Shown here: piece by piece, positions 18,038 to 27,415 of the stretch
How the letters are laid out: every line of letters starts with the position of its first letter
How positions within the stretch are numbered: the stretch's first letter is position 1
NCBI GenBank assembly: GCA_003134655.1
Contig: PLBY01000086.1
Coordinates: 1 to 41,745, forward strand
Origin: Acidobacteriaceae bacterium
GTDB lineage: Bacteria > Acidobacteriota > Terriglobia > Terriglobales > Acidobacteriaceae
Length of the DNA: 41,745 nt
Direction of reading: 5' to 3'
Notes under the pieces: model-generated
The model's database searches: none
Told to the model about the DNA's origin: nothing
What the model saw: only the letters and a program-made list of their open reading frames with translations
Program-made: the position numbers and the translations under genes

Positions 18038-19630
18038 TTAAGCCGGGTTAAATTCCCCGTTCACGATCATGGCTTCACTGATTTCGCGAGCGCGGCGGAA
18101 GCGGTCCGCCTCGTCTGGATCTACGTTGGTTGGAAGTCCGGCCAGCAAGCGCTCGAGTTCTTCGTCGAACAATTGCGTGATGAACTCCGGCGTATGCTTC
18201 ACGGTCTGCCCCTTCTCGTCCTGCACAGAAACCAGATCCCGATGCAGCACGCGCTGTGCAATCATCAGCCGATAGATGCGGTCCGTCGCCAGGTCTTCCA
18301 TGTAGCCGTCGAGCAAGCTGGCGCCCCTACCGCTCAGCACGCCGTGTCGGTAGCGGATCACGGTCCGCACCGCCGCCCGCGTGCCATTTACCGTGCGCGC
18401 GCCGACTCCGTCAGGTGTTGGCCGCAGGTCAGGGTACCGGCTCGCTGTCTTCGGCCGCGACTGCAGTTGGTTCGGGTACGGGAACTGCGCCACCGCGATC
18501 GCGTTCTGATCGGGATGTCCCGTCCACGCGCCGTCCATCAGGCAGTCGGCTTCGTTCTTCTTATCCTTCTCGAGAATCGCGAGTGCCCGCGCGTTCAACT
18601 CTGCGTCCTCGCGGCTGGGATACAGCGCGGTCATCCCGCCAATGGCAAGAATTCCTCGGTGATGGCAAATCTCCGGCATCAGTCCGCGCAGGTTCTGGAA
18701 GAAAGCAACGTTGTACGGAATCGTGTTGCGGTCCGGCAGAATCCAGTCAGGATTGTCGAGATTGAAATGAATCAGGCTGGCCATGTAATCCCAGCGGCCC
18801 AGGTTGAGCCCGATGATGTGATCGCGCAGGTTGTACGCGAATTCTTCCATCTGAAATGCCAGCGGGTGCGACTCCACCAGCGCCATGCACTTGATGTAGT
18901 TGTGCGGCAGCCCGCGCCACTGCGCCAGCGCCCGGAACAGATCGCGCCACCACAGCGCTTCCTCCGCCGACTCCGACTTCGGTATGTAGATGCACAGCGG
19001 ATGCTTCAACTTGTCGGGGTCAATGGAATAAAAGATTCGCGCCACATCGATCAGTGACGCCGAAACCAGTTCGCCGGGGATGAGCCCAGCCTGATTCAGG
19101 TGCAAGCCGCGCGGCCGGGTGAAGATCACGGTGCCATTCTGCTGAATGGTCACAGTCCGATTGCGCTTCTTGTCGAAGTAGGTGAGTTCACCGCGCAGGC
19201 AAGCCAGAATGTTCGACACCCCGGTTTCGTGATGCGACCACTCGTTGACGCAGGAGTCTTCCAGATCGAGCATCACCCCGGGCGCGCCCGAGTTCAGCAT
19301 CTTGACGCATAGTTCGGCATCATCCGCGGGCCCGGTCATCTGGTTGCGCTGGTCACGGCACCACTCGGGAAGTGTGATCCGCCAGCCGTTGCGCACCGTG
19401 TCGGAAGGGAAGCGGTGCGTCGGCTTGTCGCCTTCCAGCGAGCGCTGCAGCACTTCAACCCGCTTCAGCGCCAGTTCCTGCTGGCGCGGGGTAAATTCCC
19501 GGTGCAGCGGGAGGAAGAATTCCATAAACCCGTCCGGAAGATGGCGGTAGGCATCGAATCCCGACGGCGTGCTGTTGATCGGATTAAGTGGCGTTCCTGT
19601 TTCCGTGGTCGATACTGCAGTTGGCGTCAT
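18038..19630 (-). CDS. aceB: Malate synthase A
   Basis: A protein of 530 residues that condenses glyoxylate with acetyl-CoA to malate, the second step of the glyoxylate shunt. Visible features: VMLDLEDSCVNEW, the FTRPRGLHL segment with the catalytic Arg (about 174), the acidic GLNLGRWDYMAS stretch, and DGAWTGHPD towards the C-terminus, all typical of the A-type (not the longer G-type) enzyme. It is the first gene of the aceB-aceA operon. Upstream, between it and the divergent IclR gene, sits a perfect palindrome 37 bases from the start codon that could be the operator. Confidence 0.95.
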   Translation of the reverse strand: MTPTAVSTTETGTPLNPINSTPSGFDAYRHLPDGFMEFFLPLHREFTPRQQELALKRVEVLQRSLEGDKPTHRFPSDTVRNGWRITLPEWCRDQRNQMTGPADDAELCVKMLNSGAPGVMLDLEDSCVNEWSHHETGVSNILACLRGELTYFDKKRNRTVTIQQNGTVIFTRPRGLHLNQAGLIPGELVSASLIDVARIFYSIDPDKLKHPLCIYIPKSESAEEALWWRDLFRALAQWRGLPHNYIKCMALVESHPLAFQMEEFAYNLRDHIIGLNLGRWDYMASLIHFNLDNPDWILPDRNTIPYNVAFFQNLRGLMPEICHHRGILAIGGMTALYPSREDAELNARALAILEKDKKNEADCLMDGAWTGHPDQNAIAVAQFPYPNQLQSRPKTASRYPDLRPTPDGVGARTVNGTRAAVRTVIRYRHGVLSGRGASLLDGYMEDLATDRIYRLMIAQRVLHRDLVSVQDEKGQTVKHTPEFITQLFDEELERLLAGLPTNVDPDEADRFRRAREISEAMIVNGEFNPA

Positions 19631-19666
19631 ATTCGCGGGTCCCTGGGTTTCCTTTGTCTGTGCAAG

Positions 19667-19688
19667 ATGATGAACAACAATTCATCAT
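19667..19688. promoter_or_regulatory. Perfect palindrome, candidate IclR operator
   Basis: ATGATGAA and TTCATCAT, 8-bp perfect arms, separated by the six bases CAACAA. It lies in the 170-bp region between the divergent aceB and iclR-family genes, 37 bases upstream of aceB. IclR-family proteins bind such dyads as dimers of dimers. Location and symmetry are seen; binding is inferred. Confidence 0.55.
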
Positions 19689-19800
19689 ACTGGCGGATCG
19701 TAGGATGCGCGGAAACCCCGGTCAAGCCCATTGTGCAATACATCGAACATACATTCATTTTGTTGTCCATGGAGGGTTTTGCTACCATAACGATTTGGCG

Positions 19801-20598
19801 ATGCCCTCCAAAGACGAATCTCCCTCGGTTGCCGTCGAACGCGCTCTCACCATGCTGGAAGCGGTTGCCCAGGAGCCACAAGGCCTGAGCAACGCCGAGA
19901 TCAGCCGCAAGCTCCAGATTCCAAAGAGTTCGGCGAGCTATATCTTGCGCACACTCGAAACCCAGGGATATCTGAACCGCGACCCGAACAGCGGAAAATA
20001 CCGCGTCGGTTTGAAGATCCTGAGCCTCAGCCGGGGCGCCCTCAGCGGGATTGATGTGCGCGAGGTTGCGCTGCCCATCATGCGCCACCTGGTCGAAAAG
20101 ACCAGCCTCACTTGCCACCTGGCGATTCTGGACGGACCTGAGGCGGTGTACATCGAAAAGGTGGAACCCCCCGGTTTCATCCGCATGGACACCTGGGTCG
20201 GCCGCCGCATGCGCGTTCATGCCACGAGCGTGGGCAAGGCACTCGTCGCATACATTCCGCAGGAGCGACTAGAGACATTTATTGGCGAGCGCGCCATGGA
20301 AAAACGCACTCCAAAAACCATCACCACCCTGCCGCGCCTTCTGAAGGAACTGGAAAAGGTGCGCACGCAGGGTTATGCGGTTGATGACGAAGAAAATAAT
20401 CTAGGCGCTCGATGCGTAGGGGCTCCCGTATTCAACCAGCAAGGCGCGATCGAGGCCAGCGTGGGTCTAAGTGGAACCACCAATCAGGTAAACGCTCAAA
20501 CCATGCCGCGCATTCTGGAAGCGTTGAAGGACGCGGCCCGGCATATCTCCATGCAGTTGGGCTATCGCGCTCCGCACCGCCGCACCGGCGGGGACTGA
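19801..20598 (+). CDS. IclR-family transcriptional regulator
   Basis: A protein of 265 residues. The N-terminal winged helix-turn-helix (VAVERALTMLEAVAQEPQGL, SNAEISRKLQIPKSSASYIL) is followed by the IclR effector domain (KTSLTCHLAILDGPEAVYIE, RVHATSVGKALVAYIP, YAVDDEENNLGARCVGAPVF, ASVGLSG). It is divergent from aceB-aceA, the classic position for a glyoxylate-shunt repressor that responds to glyoxylate or pyruvate-type ligands; the ligand here is unknown. The ATG at 19801 is chosen because the conserved domain begins a few residues later. Upstream sequence in frame up to 19588 is not IclR-like and overlaps the intergenic control region. Confidence 0.9.
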   Translation: MPSKDESPSVAVERALTMLEAVAQEPQGLSNAEISRKLQIPKSSASYILRTLETQGYLNRDPNSGKYRVGLKILSLSRGALSGIDVREVALPIMRHLVEKTSLTCHLAILDGPEAVYIEKVEPPGFIRMDTWVGRRMRVHATSVGKALVAYIPQERLETFIGERAMEKRTPKTITTLPRLLKELEKVRTQGYAVDDEENNLGARCVGAPVFNQQGAIEASVGLSGTTNQVNAQTMPRILEALKDAARHISMQLGYRAPHRRTGGD

Positions 20599-20629
20599 CG
20601 AGCGCAAACTCAAAGCTGCGATACGTTTC

Positions 20630-21454
20630 ATGAGGAACGACGATTCCATCCATGAGATTGTTCGTCACTATGGCGACGCCGACGAATCCTCTCGTCTCGG
20701 CACCGGATGGTTTCAGCTCGAACAAGCCCGCACGCAGGAACTGATTCTCCGCTACCTGCGGCCCGCTCCAGCCACTGTCATCGACGCCGGAGGAGGCGCC
20801 GGAGCCTATGCCAGTTGGCTCGCTTCCCGCGGATATCAAGTGCACCTGCTCGATCCTGTGCCTAAACATGTCGAACAGGCGCGGGCAGCATCCTCCCGCC
20901 AGCCCGAACGTCCGCTGGCGTCCGCAAAAGTCGGTGATGCTCGCCACCTGCCCCATGCCGACGCGACTTCAGATGCAGTGCTGCTGCTGGGCCCGCTTTA
21001 CCACCTTGTCGAAAGGGAAGACCGCGTCGCCTGCCTGCATGAAGCTCGCCGCGTTCTCCGCCCGGGAGGCGTCGTGTGGGGCGCAGGTATCAGTCATTTC
21101 GCATCGTTGTTCGACTCACTCGCACACGGTTTCTTCGACGACTCTGCTTTCGCGCCCATCCTCGCGCGGGACCTGAAGGAAGGACAGCACCGCAATCCCA
21201 CCGGAAATCCAATCTATTTCACCGATGCCTTCTTTCATCGGCCGGAGGAATTGGCGGACGAGTTATTGACTGCCGGCTTTCAAAATGTGGAACTGGTGGC
21301 CATTGAAGGTCCAGGCTGGCTGGCACCCGACTTTGAGCGACTGTGGAACGATCCCGCACAGCGCGAACGTTTGCTCTCCGCGGTACGCCAAGTCGAGCAC
21401 GAACCTTCCGCGCTCGGCGCCAGTTCCCACTTCATGGCCATCGCGCGAAAGTGA
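20630..21454 (+). CDS. SAM-dependent class I methyltransferase
   Basis: A protein of 274 residues. Motif I VIDAGGGAGAYASWLA binds SAM, an acidic end of the next strand follows (VHLLDPVP), then VGDARHLPHADATSDAVLLL (motifs II/III) and RRVLRPGGVVWG (post-motif). The C-terminal part (FFHRPEELADELLTAGFQNV) is a lid-like region of the Methyltransf_11/UbiE-like group. The substrate cannot be read from the sequence. It begins 31 bases after the IclR gene on the same strand and may share its transcript. The start ATG 20630 lacks a clear ribosome site. Confidence 0.85.
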   Translation: MRNDDSIHEIVRHYGDADESSRLGTGWFQLEQARTQELILRYLRPAPATVIDAGGGAGAYASWLASRGYQVHLLDPVPKHVEQARAASSRQPERPLASAKVGDARHLPHADATSDAVLLLGPLYHLVEREDRVACLHEARRVLRPGGVVWGAGISHFASLFDSLAHGFFDDSAFAPILARDLKEGQHRNPTGNPIYFTDAFFHRPEELADELLTAGFQNVELVAIEGPGWLAPDFERLWNDPAQRERLLSAVRQVEHEPSALGASSHFMAIARK

Positions 21455-21539
21455 TCCTGGCTTGGACCTCATCGCGCTCAAAAAGAAAAGGGGCAGGCTG
21501 TTCGCCCACCCCACTCCAACCTCGCATCTAGCGACAGCG

Positions 21540-22601
21540 CTACTTCAAGGAAGCCTTACCGTGTAAGGTCACGAGAAATGGGCCTTGGTTGAAGCTGGCA
21601 TCCTGCCAAAGCCCGACGATCGTCGTGCCGTCAGCGGAAATCGCCAAAACATTGGTAAGTGTCACTCCGCTGGGAATGACCGCGCCGTGACTCACCAGGG
21701 CTGCCTGCACGCCGTGCAATCCCATCTTCGCGCTCCAGACGAAAGGCTTGCTCGACCAAGTGAAGGAATTGATGCTCGCGCCAATCACGATGCCGTTGTC
21801 CGAGACGCCCACTGCGACGCTCTGGTCGGTGTTATTGCGGCTCAGTACTCCCAGGTCTACCAAGCCACCGCTGTCCGTGTAATAAAAGGCGCGGCCGTTT
21901 CCAGTACTATCCGCGGCCTGACCCACAATCTGTGAGCCGTCGGTACTGACGCCGATGGCCTCTCCGGGAATATCTCCTAAGAAGATATCTGTACTCCCCG
22001 AGATCCAGCGCACCGGACGGCGGAAGCCCTGCACCGGATCCTCGTAGAAGCCCACAATCGTAGATCCATCGTTGGAAATCGTGGTCGCGCGGCTGCTGGC
22101 GTTGGTCGGATGTCCCAGGCCAACGATGCCGTTCTGCTTGGTCCACTGGAAGCCTTCCGCTCCCGGACAATACCAGGCCAACCCGACTACGATAGAGCCG
22201 TCGGCATTTACTCCCCAAGCGTCACCCCAGCTGCCGTCGAGGACGCAACCTTCCGCTGGATGGCCGAGGTCGACCCAGCCCGTGGCCTGTTGCCACATCG
22301 CTGGATTCGAGTTGCCATCGGAGCCCGTGCGGCCTGTCACGATCGTATTGCCGTCTGCTGAGATTCCGATGGACGAGTTAAACGTGTCGCCCAATCCCAG
22401 ATCGACGAAACCGCCAGTAGATGTCCAGCGGAAAATCTTCCCGCCAATGTTGGCTGCCATTACTTTCCCGTTGCTCGATAGAGCATAGTTCGACCAGCTC
22501 TGGATCGGGCTTGTCAGCTGCACATACTTCACCTGCGCCCACGCCGAAGCAGAGAAAAAAGAAAACGCACAACACCCCAACACAACGAGCATCTTTTTCA
22601 C
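21540..22601 (-). CDS. Secreted HAF-repeat beta-propeller-like protein
   Basis: A protein of 353 residues. The signal peptide MKKMLVVLGCCAFSFFSASAWAQ is followed by repeated HAF-type units of about 45-50 residues, each with a strand such as GISADGNTIVTGR, GVNADGSIVVGLAW, TISNDGSTIVGFYED, GVSTDGSQIVGQA, GVSDNGIVIGASI and AISADGTTIVGLW. HAF repeats form propeller-like extracellular domains of unknown function. Start GTG 22601 has GGGAG about 10 bases upstream; an ATG three codons later is an alternative. No enzymatic motif is seen. Gene neighbours give no hint. Confidence 0.85.
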   Translation of the reverse strand: MKKMLVVLGCCAFSFFSASAWAQVKYVQLTSPIQSWSNYALSSNGKVMAANIGGKIFRWTSTGGFVDLGLGDTFNSSIGISADGNTIVTGRTGSDGNSNPAMWQQATGWVDLGHPAEGCVLDGSWGDAWGVNADGSIVVGLAWYCPGAEGFQWTKQNGIVGLGHPTNASSRATTISNDGSTIVGFYEDPVQGFRRPVRWISGSTDIFLGDIPGEAIGVSTDGSQIVGQAADSTGNGRAFYYTDSGGLVDLGVLSRNNTDQSVAVGVSDNGIVIGASINSFTWSSKPFVWSAKMGLHGVQAALVSHGAVIPSGVTLTNVLAISADGTTIVGLWQDASFNQGPFLVTLHGKASLK

Positions 22602-22843
22602 GATGGAAAATCTCCCAGGGTTGCCCGGCCGCGATCGCGGGCATGATTTGATTGGCCGATTCGGACTCGCGGATCGTCCAGGTCGGAACGCAGATTGAAC
22701 CGGAAGTGCCCCAAAGCGGGCTAGGCAAGGCCGGGATTACGGTAGCCGATTACGTGTACGATGTCAACGCATAAAAGACCCGCCGCTCACGCGCGCAAGC
22801 GCCCTTTTCCGTGGTGCAACAGGTGCGCTTATAATCTGGCTTC

Positions 22844-23164
22844 GTGACCCAGACCCCTGTGCCCAACCTAAGAACGCGGCTACGTCGAATATTCGTCGCT
22901 GCAATTCTTACTATTCTGGCGACCGCGGCATTGGCATATGGTCTGGACTATACCGCGTTCAAGATCAGGGCGGCGACGAATCGCAACGCCTACGGCTCGG
23001 TGACGGTGAATCACTACTACGCCATATTGCAGAAGAACGGTAAGACCCAGTTGATCTTTGACCCGCCGCAGGCTCAGACTTGCGTGAACGCTTTGTTTCC
23101 GCATAGCGGATGGCTGCCTTGCTGGTATCTGAGCCGCCATCCAGATCAGCGGACGGATATCTAG
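22844..23164 (+). CDS. Small membrane-anchored protein, Acidobacteriota-type
   Basis: A protein of 106 residues from GTG 22844. A basic stretch (RTRLRRI) and one membrane span (FVAAILTILATAALAYGLDY) are followed by an extracytoplasmic tail with VTVNHYYAILQKNGKTQLIF and DPPQAQTCVNALFPHSGWLP, then CWYLSRH. Two cysteines 14 residues apart could pair. From memory, proteins of this pattern (…YGSVTVxxYYAxxxKNGK…CVxxLFPH…PCWYLSRH) recur in Acidobacteriota; no function is known to me. It ends 19 bases before the reading frame of the next gene, possibly co-transcribed. Confidence 0.7.
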   Translation: MTQTPVPNLRTRLRRIFVAAILTILATAALAYGLDYTAFKIRAATNRNAYGSVTVNHYYAILQKNGKTQLIFDPPQAQTCVNALFPHSGWLPCWYLSRHPDQRTDI

Positions 23165-23221
23165 AATCAAAGACAGGCTAGAATGTTGCGTCGCTTCTAC
23201 AGACTGAACCTCGGGGGACTC

Positions 23222-24658
23222 ATGTTGAACAATCTTATGCGTATGGGATGCGTGATCGGAATCGCGATGCTCCTAACCTGTGCGGCGATGGCCGCGGGCG
23301 TTCCCGGTCCATCCGACGCACGACTGCAGAAGGCCTATCGCTTCCAGCAGGGCGGCTGGACTTACGTGCACCTCGAAGGATCTCCCTCAGACATCGGCTT
23401 CCAGCACGGCTATTTTCTCGCGCCCGAAATTGCCGACGCGTTTGAGGCCATCAAGCTGTTCGACACGCATCAGACACAGCGCGATTGGGAATTCTTCCGT
23501 ACGACGGCTCGTCAGATGCTATGGCCCCATATTGACGCCGAATACCAGCAGGAACTGCAGGGCATCGCGGATGGCGTGAAGGCGCACGGAGTCGATCTCG
23601 ATGTGTACGACATCGTCGCGCTCAACGCGTTTGAAGAAGTGCCTGACTATTATGTGCCGTGGCTGAATAAACAACAGAAGTCCGTCAAAGCGCCGAAGCT
23701 TGCGGCTCCCGGCAACTGCAGCGCATTTATCGCCACGGGCAGCATGACGAAAGATCACCAGATCGTGATCGCCCACAACAATTGGACGAGCTATCTTGCC
23801 GGCGAGCGCTGGGTCGTTGTCTTCGACATCCAACCCGAACACGGTAACCGCATCCTGATGGACGGTTTCCCGGGAGTGATCGTCAGCGACGACGATTTCG
23901 GCGTGAACTCCGCTGGCATGATGATCACCGAAACCACCATTACCCAGTTTGAAGGATGGGATCCGAACGGCAAGCCGGAGTTCATGCGAGCCCGCAAAGC
24001 GCTGCAGTACGCCAACAATATTGATGACTATGTGCGGATCATCAAAGAAGGCAATAACGGCGGATACGCCAACGACTGGCTCATCGGCGACCGCAAGACC
24101 GGCGAGATCGCTTATCTGGAGCTAGGTCTGAAGCACACCCCTCTGTGGCGGACGAAAGATGGATTTTTCGTCAGCTCGAATTTCGCGCGCGATCCCAAAG
24201 TAATTCAGGAGGAGACCAGCGGTTTCGATCCGAACGACAAATCTTCATCCATGAATGCGCGGCGCGCCCGCTGGGAAGAAGTCATGCAGCAGAATAAAGG
24301 CAAGGTCGACGTTACATTGGCAGAGCAGTTCCTCTCCGACCACGTCGACAGCTTCGAGAAGAAAGACCAGCCCAACGAGCGCGCGCTATGCGGCCATGTC
24401 GATGCATCTTCGAGAGGCGTCAAGGAGTGGGGCTGGGATGCTTACAACCCGGGCGGCGCCGTGCAAGGCAAAGCTACCGATAGCGCCATGGCGGCAAAAA
24501 TGAGTTTTGTCGCCAGAGCAGGCCATCCCTGCGGAGCAGATTTTCTGGCAGCGGAATTTCTCGATCACCATCCCGAATTCTCCTGGCAAAAGCCGTTGCT
24601 GCGGGACATGAAAGCTGGCCCATGGACGGTGTTCACATCCGGCCAGAAGGGGCAATAG
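23222..24658 (+). CDS. Secreted phospholipase B/C45-like Ntn hydrolase
   Basis: A protein of about 478 residues. After a signal peptide (MLNNLMRMGCVIGIAMLLTC, cleaved near AMAAG), the chain has a pro-like segment with DIGFQHGYFLAPEIADAF and then APGNCSAFIATGSMTKDHQI, VIAHNNW. The cysteine in GNCSAF is the probable autocatalytic N-terminal nucleophile, and the following GSMT…DHQI…HNNW pattern matches phospholipase B-like and C45 acyltransferase families. Later GMMITETTITQFEGWDPNG and SMNARRARW also fit. Such enzymes cleave amide or ester bonds after self-processing; the substrate is unknown. The frame extends to ATG 23183, but ATG 23222 gives a normal signal peptide and has GGGGGA just upstream. 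Confidence 0.8.
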   Translation: MLNNLMRMGCVIGIAMLLTCAAMAAGVPGPSDARLQKAYRFQQGGWTYVHLEGSPSDIGFQHGYFLAPEIADAFEAIKLFDTHQTQRDWEFFRTTARQMLWPHIDAEYQQELQGIADGVKAHGVDLDVYDIVALNAFEEVPDYYVPWLNKQQKSVKAPKLAAPGNCSAFIATGSMTKDHQIVIAHNNWTSYLAGERWVVVFDIQPEHGNRILMDGFPGVIVSDDDFGVNSAGMMITETTITQFEGWDPNGKPEFMRARKALQYANNIDDYVRIIKEGNNGGYANDWLIGDRKTGEIAYLELGLKHTPLWRTKDGFFVSSNFARDPKVIQEETSGFDPNDKSSSMNARRARWEEVMQQNKGKVDVTLAEQFLSDHVDSFEKKDQPNERALCGHVDASSRGVKEWGWDAYNPGGAVQGKATDSAMAAKMSFVARAGHPCGADFLAAEFLDHHPEFSWQKPLLRDMKAGPWTVFTSGQKGQ

Positions 24659-24670
24659 CCGGCAAGAATC

Positions 24671-24811
24671 GTAGCGCCGCCGTCCCGGCGGCTGTCGTGG
24701 CGGCGCCCCGCCGCCACTGCCTGCAGCGCCTCAACATCGCCAGCTTTTGCAGCGCTCTCCGCAGCGCGGGCGAGGCCGCCCGCGCCACAGCCGGCGAGAC
24801 GCCGGCGCTAC
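24671..24811. repeat. Inverted pair of GTAG-headed REP units (BIME-like)
   Basis: The element starts GTAGCGCC and ends GGCGCTAC. The outer 25 bases at each end are inverted copies with 3 differences. The left unit folds as GCCGCCG-TCC-CGGCGGC, the right (on the minus strand) as GCCGGCG-TCT-CGCCGGC; two of the three differences are paired C/G to G/C changes that keep the stem. After each first hairpin follows a second 9-bp hairpin with a different sequence: GTGGCGGCG-CCC-CGCCGCCAC on the left, GCGCGGGCG-GCCT-CGCCCGCGC on the right. Confidence 0.85.
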
Positions 24812-24930
24812 CTGCCCCCGAAAACTCAATCCCTCCGATAAACAATTTTGATTGGACTCGGGCCGGAACGCCCCCTAGAGTCCTATGAGTGCAGCCTAGC
24901 CGTACCCGAACTCGCGGACTCGTGCGCCGG

Positions 24931-26406
24931 ATGAATCCTCCGGAGCCCCTTACGTTATTCCGTCCGCCGTTTCGCAACTACCAGTTCGACGTCGCCTATG
25001 ATGAGATGTTCACCTCGCCCGGCGTGCCGCGCGAGCACTATAAGGCCCTGTTTCAGACTCTTCTGGAACTTCCTCCCGAAGAACTGCGCAAGAGCCAGCA
25101 AGCAGCCGACCTCTCCTTCCTGCATCAGGGCATCACCTTCACCGTCTACGGCAACGACGAGGGCACCGAGCGCGTATTTCCCAACGACCTGCTGCCGCGC
25201 ATCATCCCGCACCAGGAATGGCGCAAGATCGAGAACGGTCTCACCCAGCGCATCGCCGCTCTGAATCTTTTTCTCGAAGACATTTATCACCACGGAAGGA
25301 TCCTGGCGGATGGCGTCGTTCCTCGCGAACTGGTGTACAGTTGCCGCCACTTCCGCCGCGAAATGCGTGGGCTGACGGTCCCGCGCGGAATTTACGTCAG
25401 CATCTGCGGCACCGATCTGGTTCGCCTGCCCGACGGCAGCTTTGCCGTGCTCGAAGACAATCTGCGGGTACCCAGCGGCGTTTCGTACATGCTGGCGAAC
25501 CGCAAGGTTTTGAAAAAAGTCTTTCCCACGCTTTTCCGCGATTACGGCGTGTCCCCGGTCGATCACTACGCGCAGGCTTTGCTGGCCACGCTGCGTGCAT
25601 TGGCCCCGGCCAGTTCCTCGACGCGGCACGAACCGAAAGTTGTCCTTCTGACGCCGGGAGTTTTCAATTCAGCCTATTTCGAGCACACATTCCTCGCTCA
25701 GCAGATGGGCATTGAACTGGTCGAAGGACGCGATCTCCTGGTGCACGACAACATTGTCTACATGCGGACCACCGCAGGCCTGCAGCGCGTGGACGTGATC
25801 TACCGCCGGGTCGACGACGACTTTCTCGACCCACTCTGTTTCCGACAGGACTCGAGCCTGGGTGTGCCCGGTCTCTTTAATGCGTACCGCGCTGGAAATG
25901 TGGTGCTGGCCAACGCCATCGGCACCGGTGTTGCAGACGACAAGGCTCTCTACGCCTACGTTCCTGCGATCATCCGCTACTACCTGGGCGAAGATCCAAT
26001 CCTTGCAAATGTTCACACCTACCTTCTCAGCGACCCTTCGCAAAGAAGCTACGTGCTCGAGCATCTGGACGAACTGGTGGTGAAGGCCGTTGGCGAGTCC
26101 GGCGGATACGGCATGCTGATCGGCCCGCACAGTACGGAGGCCGAAAGGAACGACTTCCGTCGGCGAATCGAAGCCGAGCCGCGCAACTATATCGCCCAGC
26201 CCACTCTGAGTCTCTCGCGCGCACCATGCTTCCTCGATGGCGAAGTGCAGGCTCGCCATGTCGACCTGCGTCCCTACATTTTGTATGGCGAGAACGTAAC
26301 GCTCGTGCCCGGAGGCCTGACGCGAGTGGCGTTGCGGCGCGGATCGCTGGTCGTGAACTCGTCACAGGGCGGCGGCAGCAAAGACACATGGGTGCTTCGC
26401 GCATGA
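24931..26406 (+). CDS. Circularly permuted ATP-grasp protein (type 2)
   Basis: A protein of 491 residues of the CP_ATPgrasp_2 (DUF404/DUF407) family. Landmarks: [58 protein letters not shown] (reads [17 protein letters not shown]), [58 protein letters not shown] and [20 protein letters not shown]-grasp enzymes join a carboxylate to an amine through an acyl phosphate; comparative genomics of amidoligases places this family with alpha-E and transglutaminase genes in predicted peptide-modification systems of unknown product. ATG 24931 is chosen over GTG 24889 because the conserved region begins soon after. It is first in a three-gene operon. Confidence 0.9.
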   Translation: MNPPEPLTLFRPPFRNYQFDVAYDEMFTSPGVPREHYKALFQTLLELPPEELRKSQQAADLSFLHQGITFTVYGNDEGTERVFPNDLLPRIIPHQEWRKIENGLTQRIAALNLFLEDIYHHGRILADGVVPRELVYSCRHFRREMRGLTVPRGIYVSICGTDLVRLPDGSFAVLEDNLRVPSGVSYMLANRKVLKKVFPTLFRDYGVSPVDHYAQALLATLRALAPASSSTRHEPKVVLLTPGVFNSAYFEHTFLAQQMGIELVEGRDLLVHDNIVYMRTTAGLQRVDVIYRRVDDDFLDPLCFRQDSSLGVPGLFNAYRAGNVVLANAIGTGVADDKALYAYVPAIIRYYLGEDPILANVHTYLLSDPSQRSYVLEHLDELVVKAVGESGGYGMLIGPHSTEAERNDFRRRIEAEPRNYIAQPTLSLSRAPCFLDGEVQARHVDLRPYILYGENVTLVPGGLTRVALRRGSLVVNSSQGGGSKDTWVLRA

Positions 26407-26431
26407 AAGCTTCGCGCATGAAGACAAAGGC

Positions 26432-27415
26432 ATGAACGACACGAGGCGAACAGCCATGCTTTCCCGGGTCGCGGACAGCTTGTATTGGATGAGCCGCTAC
26501 CTGGAGCGCGCCGAACACACGGCCCGTCTGATCGACGTCGACCTGCAACTACGCCTCGACCAGTCTCCCGAGGCCGGCGCCGGACGCTGGTTGCGCCTGC
26601 TGGAGGCCTCGCAGGTTCCCGCCCCGGAAGATGGCAAGATCGACGCGGCATCCCTGACTCACGTTCTTACACTCGACCGCACAAATCCATCTTCCATTCT
26701 GTCCTGTGTCGCCGCCGCCCGCGAGAATCTGCGCCAGGTGCGCGAGCAATGCAGCACGGAAATGTGGGAGCAGCTGAACCGCCTATATTTGCAGGTCAAC
26801 AGTACGACAGCGAGCGAGGTATGGCTGCTGAATACGCACGTATTCTTTCGCGCCGTGCAGGAAGGCGCGCACCTGTTCCAGGGAGTCACCGACTCGACCA
26901 TGTCGCACGGCGAAGGATGGCAGTACATCCAACTGGGCCGCTTCGTCGAACGCACCGACGAACTGGCACGCTTGATCGGCACGCACTTCGGGCGTCTCCC
27001 TCACCCGCTTGATCAGGCGGTGGAGAGCGAAGAATATCTCGAGTGGGTGGGCCTACTGAAATCGTGCGCGGCCTTTGAGGTGTACTGCAAGACCTACACG
27101 GCGGAAATCCGTCCGCTGCGCGTGGCCGAGTTCCTGCTCTTGAACCCGGAGTTCCCGCATTCCGTGCGCTTCTCTGTCGACCGCGTGCACGCGGCGCTGG
27201 TTGCGATCGGAGAATTAACCGAACGCAAAGCCGAGCAACCGGTGCGCCTGGCAGGACGCCTCTGCGCCACCCTGAGTTTCAGCCAGATCGAAGAAATCAT
27301 GGCCCAAGGCGCGAATGGCTACGTCGACAGCATACGCTGGCAATGCGCGCAAGCGCATACCGCGATTCAGCAAGTTTATTTCGATTACTCGGTCGAATCA
27401 GCACTGGTTTCGTAG
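26432..27415 (+). CDS. Alpha-E domain protein (DUF403)
   Basis: A protein of 327 residues. The N-terminal signature MLSRVADSLYWMSRYLERAE, HTARLIDV is that of the alpha-E domain, an all-helical family almost always encoded beside circularly permuted ATP-grasp genes. Later landmarks are TDSTMSHGEGWQYIQLGRFV, ERTDELARLIG, VAEFLLLNPEFPHSVRFSVD. Biochemical function is unknown; it is a partner of the preceding gene, 25 bases away. The start is ATG 26432 (AAAGG close upstream) or ATG 26456 with GAGG at better spacing. Its last codons run into a palindromic repeat: the TAG stop is part of the repeat's GTAG head at 27412-27415. Confidence 0.9.
   Translation: MNDTRRTAMLSRVADSLYWMSRYLERAEHTARLIDVDLQLRLDQSPEAGAGRWLRLLEASQVPAPEDGKIDAASLTHVLTLDRTNPSSILSCVAAARENLRQVREQCSTEMWEQLNRLYLQVNSTTASEVWLLNTHVFFRAVQEGAHLFQGVTDSTMSHGEGWQYIQLGRFVERTDELARLIGTHFGRLPHPLDQAVESEEYLEWVGLLKSCAAFEVYCKTYTAEIRPLRVAEFLLLNPEFPHSVRFSVDRVHAALVAIGELTERKAEQPVRLAGRLCATLSFSQIEEIMAQGANGYVDSIRWQCAQAHTAIQQVYFDYSVESALVS

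Noticed and set aside
16854..19057. Long open frames on the plus strand opposite aceA and aceB
   Set aside because: They are antisense shadows of strongly conserved genes, caused by high GC and third-position bias; their Arg-rich translations match nothing.
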